Below, one piece after another: positions 5,422 to 7,203 of a stretch of DNA of 7,203 nucleotides. Positions within the stretch are counted from its first letter, which is position 1; each line of letters opens with the position of its first letter. A program made the position numbers and the translations under genes. This DNA comes from Methanomassiliicoccales archaeon (GTDB lineage Archaea; Thermoplasmatota; Thermoplasmata; Methanomassiliicoccales; UBA472): NCBI GenBank assembly GCA_025457905.1, contig JALOTM010000039.1, positions 1 to 7,203 on the forward strand, read 5' to 3'. Under the pieces are notes generated by a model. That model was not told where the DNA came from. It saw only the letters and a list, made by a program, of their open reading frames with translations, and did no database searches.

Positions 5422-5964
5422 ATGTTCTGCGGCAGCTGCGGTTCCAAGCAGGAGGAGGGCTACTCCTTCTGCCCTACTTGTGGGGCTAGGCTCGGCACGG
5501 CACCAGAGCCCACATTACCCTTGGCGCCATCGATGTCGCCTCTCCCAGGGAACCTCGGCCAGGCCGTGCGCCTCAACCCAGGGGAGAGCATAGTGACGAT
5601 CTACCGGGCCAGGAGCCTGGGCGACCCCCGGAAGAAGGACGAGGACGGCGGCTACAACTCCATGGACGGCGTCCTGCTCTTGACCGACCAGAGGCTGGTG
5701 TTCATCGAGGAGACGGGCATCCTCCAGAAGAAGATGATCATGACCGAGTCCATCGACCTGGGCTCCATCAACCTCGTGGACGTTTCAGGCTTCATGTCCA
5801 AGATCGTGACCGTGCACCATGTCCGCTACAACCTCAACTACATCACCGGCTTCGACAATTTCAGAGAGCTGGACATGGCCACCATGAAAGGGGGCAGGCC
5901 TGTGGACCTGTACCAAGCGCACAGGGTCGTCTCCGAGGCCACCGCGCGCAGGAAGGGGCGCTGA
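5422..5964 (+). CDS. zinc-ribbon protein with PH-like domain
   Basis: 180-residue protein of unknown function. Residues 3-20 form a short zinc ribbon: CGSC (C3, C6) and CPTC (C17, C20), as in zinc_ribbon_2/DUF-type modules. A proline-rich linker follows (about 28-48, with PEPTLPLAPSMSPLPG). Residues about 55-170 look like a bacterial/archaeal PH-like (bPH or GRAM-like) domain: GESIVTIYRAR, then DGVLLLTDQRLVFIEETG, the typical strand pair of these domains, then ESIDLGSINLVDV. Such proteins may bind membranes or partner proteins. No membrane helix is present, so it is probably cytoplasmic. The open frame extends upstream through the heliorhodopsin gene in another frame, but the zinc ribbon and TATA box place the start at ATG 5422. 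It lies about 100 bases after heliorhodopsin, behind a terminator, so co-transcription is unlikely. The domain call is moderately firm; the role is unknown. Confidence 0.78.
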   Translation: MFCGSCGSKQEEGYSFCPTCGARLGTAPEPTLPLAPSMSPLPGNLGQAVRLNPGESIVTIYRARSLGDPRKKDEDGGYNSMDGVLLLTDQRLVFIEETGILQKKMIMTESIDLGSINLVDVSGFMSKIVTVHHVRYNLNYITGFDNFRELDMATMKGGRPVDLYQAHRVVSEATARRKGR

Positions 5965-5966
5965 GG

Positions 5967-5983
5967 CCCTGGGATGTCCAGGG
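5967..5983 (+). terminator. hairpin after zinc-ribbon/PH gene (weak)
   Basis: CCCTGG, a five-base loop and CCAGGG form a perfect stem two bases after the stop codon. No T-run follows, so termination is uncertain. It may instead be an mRNA 3'-end structure. Confidence 0.3.
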
Positions 5984-6017
5984 AGAGGACCTATAGCGGA
6001 CATGGATAGCCTAGTGG

Positions 6018-6027
6018 TTATCATTAA
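6018..6027 (+). promoter_or_regulatory. possible TATA box for glycosyltransferase gene
   Basis: TTATCATTAA lies in the gap between the PH-like gene and the glycosyltransferase. The usual spacing would start transcripts near 6048, favouring one of the inner ATGs (6051 or 6054). A weaker CCTATAG at 5990-5996 would instead give a leader containing GAGG (6031-6034) and allow ATG 6039 or 6045. Confidence 0.35.
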
Positions 6028-6038
6028 GCCGAGGCGAA

Positions 6039-6947
6039 ATGTTAATGTCGATGATGAGCCCCGACCGAGCCGAGAACGCCCTGGTCTCCGTGATCATCCC
6101 GGCCTTCAACCGACCCGACCTGCTCGCCAAGGCCATTAGAAGCATCCTGGGGCAGACCCATACCAACCTCGAGGTGGTGATCGTCGAGGACGGCTCGCCC
6201 ATGGACCTGAGCGACACGGTGAGAGGCTTCGCTGACCGCCGGATCATGCATGTTCGACGTGAGGAGAACCGGGGTGTGTCGGTGGCGCGCAACCACGGCG
6301 TGAGCCTGGCGAAGGGGGAGTTCGTGGCCTTCCTGGACAGCGACGACGAGTGGATGCCGGAGAAGGTGGAGAGGCAGTTGAGGTACCTGCTCTCCAAGCC
6401 AGACGATTTCGGTCTGGTCTATACCTTGAGATACATCGTGGACGATGACGGCAACCCGCTTCCAGAGTACAATCTGAACGAGAAGGAGGGAGAGCTGAGC
6501 AAGGACATGGTCTGGCCTGCGGTGATCGGCACCCCCTCGTCCTGGCTGATGCGCCGCCAGCTCTTCCTCGACCTGGGGGGATTCGTCGAGACCATTCCCT
6601 TCGGGGAGGACTGGGAGTTCTCCATCCGCCTATGCCAGGTAACCAAGGTGGCCTGCCTCAGGGAGAAGCTGACCGTCATGCGGGAGCACTCTGGCGACCG
6701 CCTCTCGAAGAACTTGGACACCAAGCCCTACGTGGCTCCCTCGCTGATCTACATCTATGAGCACCACCGCGCCATCTTCAAGGAGGACAGGGAGGCCCAT
6801 GCGGACATGCTGAGGAGGATCAGCTATTACCTGCGCCTCAGCGGGAATGCCAAAGGCTCGAGGCGGTATGCCCGCATGGCCTTCCGCGTCAAGCCATCCC
6901 TGGAGTCCGGTAGGTATATGGTCAAGGCCTGGATCGGAGGAAGATGA
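6039..6947 (+). CDS. family 2 glycosyltransferase (GT-A fold)
   Basis: 302-residue glycosyltransferase of the GT2 type. It should transfer a sugar from a nucleotide-sugar donor with inversion, for example in surface glycan or protein N-glycan assembly. VSVIIPAFNRPDLLAKAI (about residues 16-33) is the nucleotide-binding N-terminus, and VIVEDGS supplies the donor-base contact. SVARNHGVSLAKGEFVAFLD leads into the DxD-type motif DSDD (100-103), which binds the metal and diphosphate. FGEDWEFSIRL carries the likely acceptor-activating E190/D191. No membrane helix is apparent, so the protein is cytosolic or peripheral. ATGs at 6039, 6045, 6051 and 6054 are all possible starts. The conserved fold begins at residue 15, so the choice does not affect function. 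The acceptor and sugar are unknown, and no other glycan gene is visible nearby. Confidence 0.92.
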   Translation: MLMSMMSPDRAENALVSVIIPAFNRPDLLAKAIRSILGQTHTNLEVVIVEDGSPMDLSDTVRGFADRRIMHVRREENRGVSVARNHGVSLAKGEFVAFLDSDDEWMPEKVERQLRYLLSKPDDFGLVYTLRYIVDDDGNPLPEYNLNEKEGELSKDMVWPAVIGTPSSWLMRRQLFLDLGGFVETIPFGEDWEFSIRLCQVTKVACLREKLTVMREHSGDRLSKNLDTKPYVAPSLIYIYEHHRAIFKEDREAHADMLRRISYYLRLSGNAKGSRRYARMAFRVKPSLESGRYMVKAWIGGR

Positions 6948-6950
6948 GCA

Positions 6951-6965
6951 GGGTCGGCTCGACCC
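6951..6965. terminator. hairpin between convergent genes
   Basis: GGGTCG, loop GCT and CGACCC form a perfect six-pair stem three bases after the glycosyltransferase stop. It lies in the 43-base gap to the convergent citrate synthase. No strong T-run follows in either direction, so a bidirectional terminator is only a possibility. Confidence 0.35.
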
Positions 6966-6990
6966 TCGGCCCCTGGGACCTTATTCCGGA

Positions 6991-7203
6991 TCACCGCTGC
7001 TCTATGGGAACGAACGGCCTTCCGAACTCTCCGATGTACTTCGACGACGGCCGAAGCAGCACCGCGTCCTCGTACTGCTCTATGACATGCGCTACCCAGC
7101 CGGATATGCGGCTGCAGCAGAAGAAGGGCGTGAAGAAGTCCTTGGGGACCCCCAACGCGTCCATGGCCACGGCGGCGTAGAAGTCCAGGTTGGGGTAGAT
7201 CTT
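6991..7203 (-). CDS. citrate synthase family, C-terminal fragment (5' end outside window)
   Basis: The C-terminal 70 residues of a citrate synthase family enzyme, which condenses acetyl-CoA (or propionyl-CoA) with oxaloacetate in the cytoplasm. The visible part opens with KIYPNLDFYAAVAMDALGVP. It contains the conserved catalytic aspartate region (NLDFY), where most homologues read NVDFYSG. FFTPFF and ISGWVAHVIEQY follow, then LLRPSSKYIGE and the terminal PFVPIEQR, all hallmarks of the small domain and C-terminus. YAAVAMDALGVP replaces the common Y-S-G-x-x-Y-x-x-L-G-I-P pattern, and CCSRISGW has two adjacent cysteines. Citrate versus 2-methylcitrate synthase cannot be decided from this fragment. 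The stop is TGA at 6993-6991. Confidence 0.9.
   Translation of the reverse strand, partial: KIYPNLDFYAAVAMDALGVPKDFFTPFFCCSRISGWVAHVIEQYEDAVLLRPSSKYIGEFGRPFVPIEQR

Noticed and set aside
6001..6035. tRNA-like D-arm string (GGATAGCCTAGTGGTTATCA)
   Set aside because: No matching anticodon arm, T-arm (GGTTCRA) or acceptor stem pairing follows; the glycosyltransferase coding frame begins instead.
6944..7180. Plus-strand 78-codon frame at the right end
   Set aside because: It lies antisense to the clear citrate synthase C-terminus and has no recognisable features.

Overview
The window looks like chromosomal DNA from a high-GC archaeon, most likely a member of the Thermoplasmata or a related Euryarchaeota-type lineage. 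The lineage call is inference. It rests on AT-rich TATA-like boxes about 20-30 bases upstream of several starts in otherwise GC-rich DNA, very short or absent leaders, heavy use of AGG (Arg) and ATA (Ile) codons, and a heliorhodopsin, a family known from archaea, monoderm bacteria and some eukaryotes. Nothing here (rRNA, ribosomal proteins) fixes the taxonomy. There are no IS elements, CRISPR arrays, tRNAs or phage genes, and genes fill nearly all of the sequence. No gene-free stretch exceeds 300 bases.

Layout, left to right. A metallo-beta-lactamase/rhodanese protein (persulfide-dioxygenase type) runs off the left edge on the minus strand. It shares a palindromic divergent promoter with a plus-strand, membrane-anchored alpha/beta hydrolase. 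Next on the plus strand come a B12-binding radical SAM enzyme with a strong Shine-Dalgarno site, then a small FMN nitroreductase. The nitroreductase ends three bases from a convergent minus-strand gene for a small YkgJ-type CxxCxxCC cysteine-cluster protein. That gene diverges from a clear heliorhodopsin gene, with the two promoters packed into about 70 bases. The heliorhodopsin ends in a hairpin plus T-rich tract. It is followed by a zinc-ribbon/PH-like protein, a family 2 glycosyltransferase, and the C-terminal 70 residues of a citrate synthase on the minus strand entering from the right edge.

The most notable gene is the heliorhodopsin, a seven-helix retinal protein with the Schiff-base lysine, the glutamate counterion and both conserved inner histidines in place. 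Its neighbours are mostly redox, sulfur and metal-related enzymes, with no retinal-synthesis gene. The window does not reveal an obvious multi-gene novel system. The genes look like separate transcription units, except that the hydrolase, radical SAM and nitroreductase genes could be co-transcribed.

A second theme is translation initiation. Three genes (MBL-rhodanese, CxxCxxCC protein, and possibly heliorhodopsin) have good Shine-Dalgarno-like sequences placed in front of non-AUG codons, or show a frame inconsistency at the 5' end. For the CxxCxxCC protein, the first in-frame ATG lies after the family's diagnostic cysteine motif, so a naive annotation would cut off its metal site.
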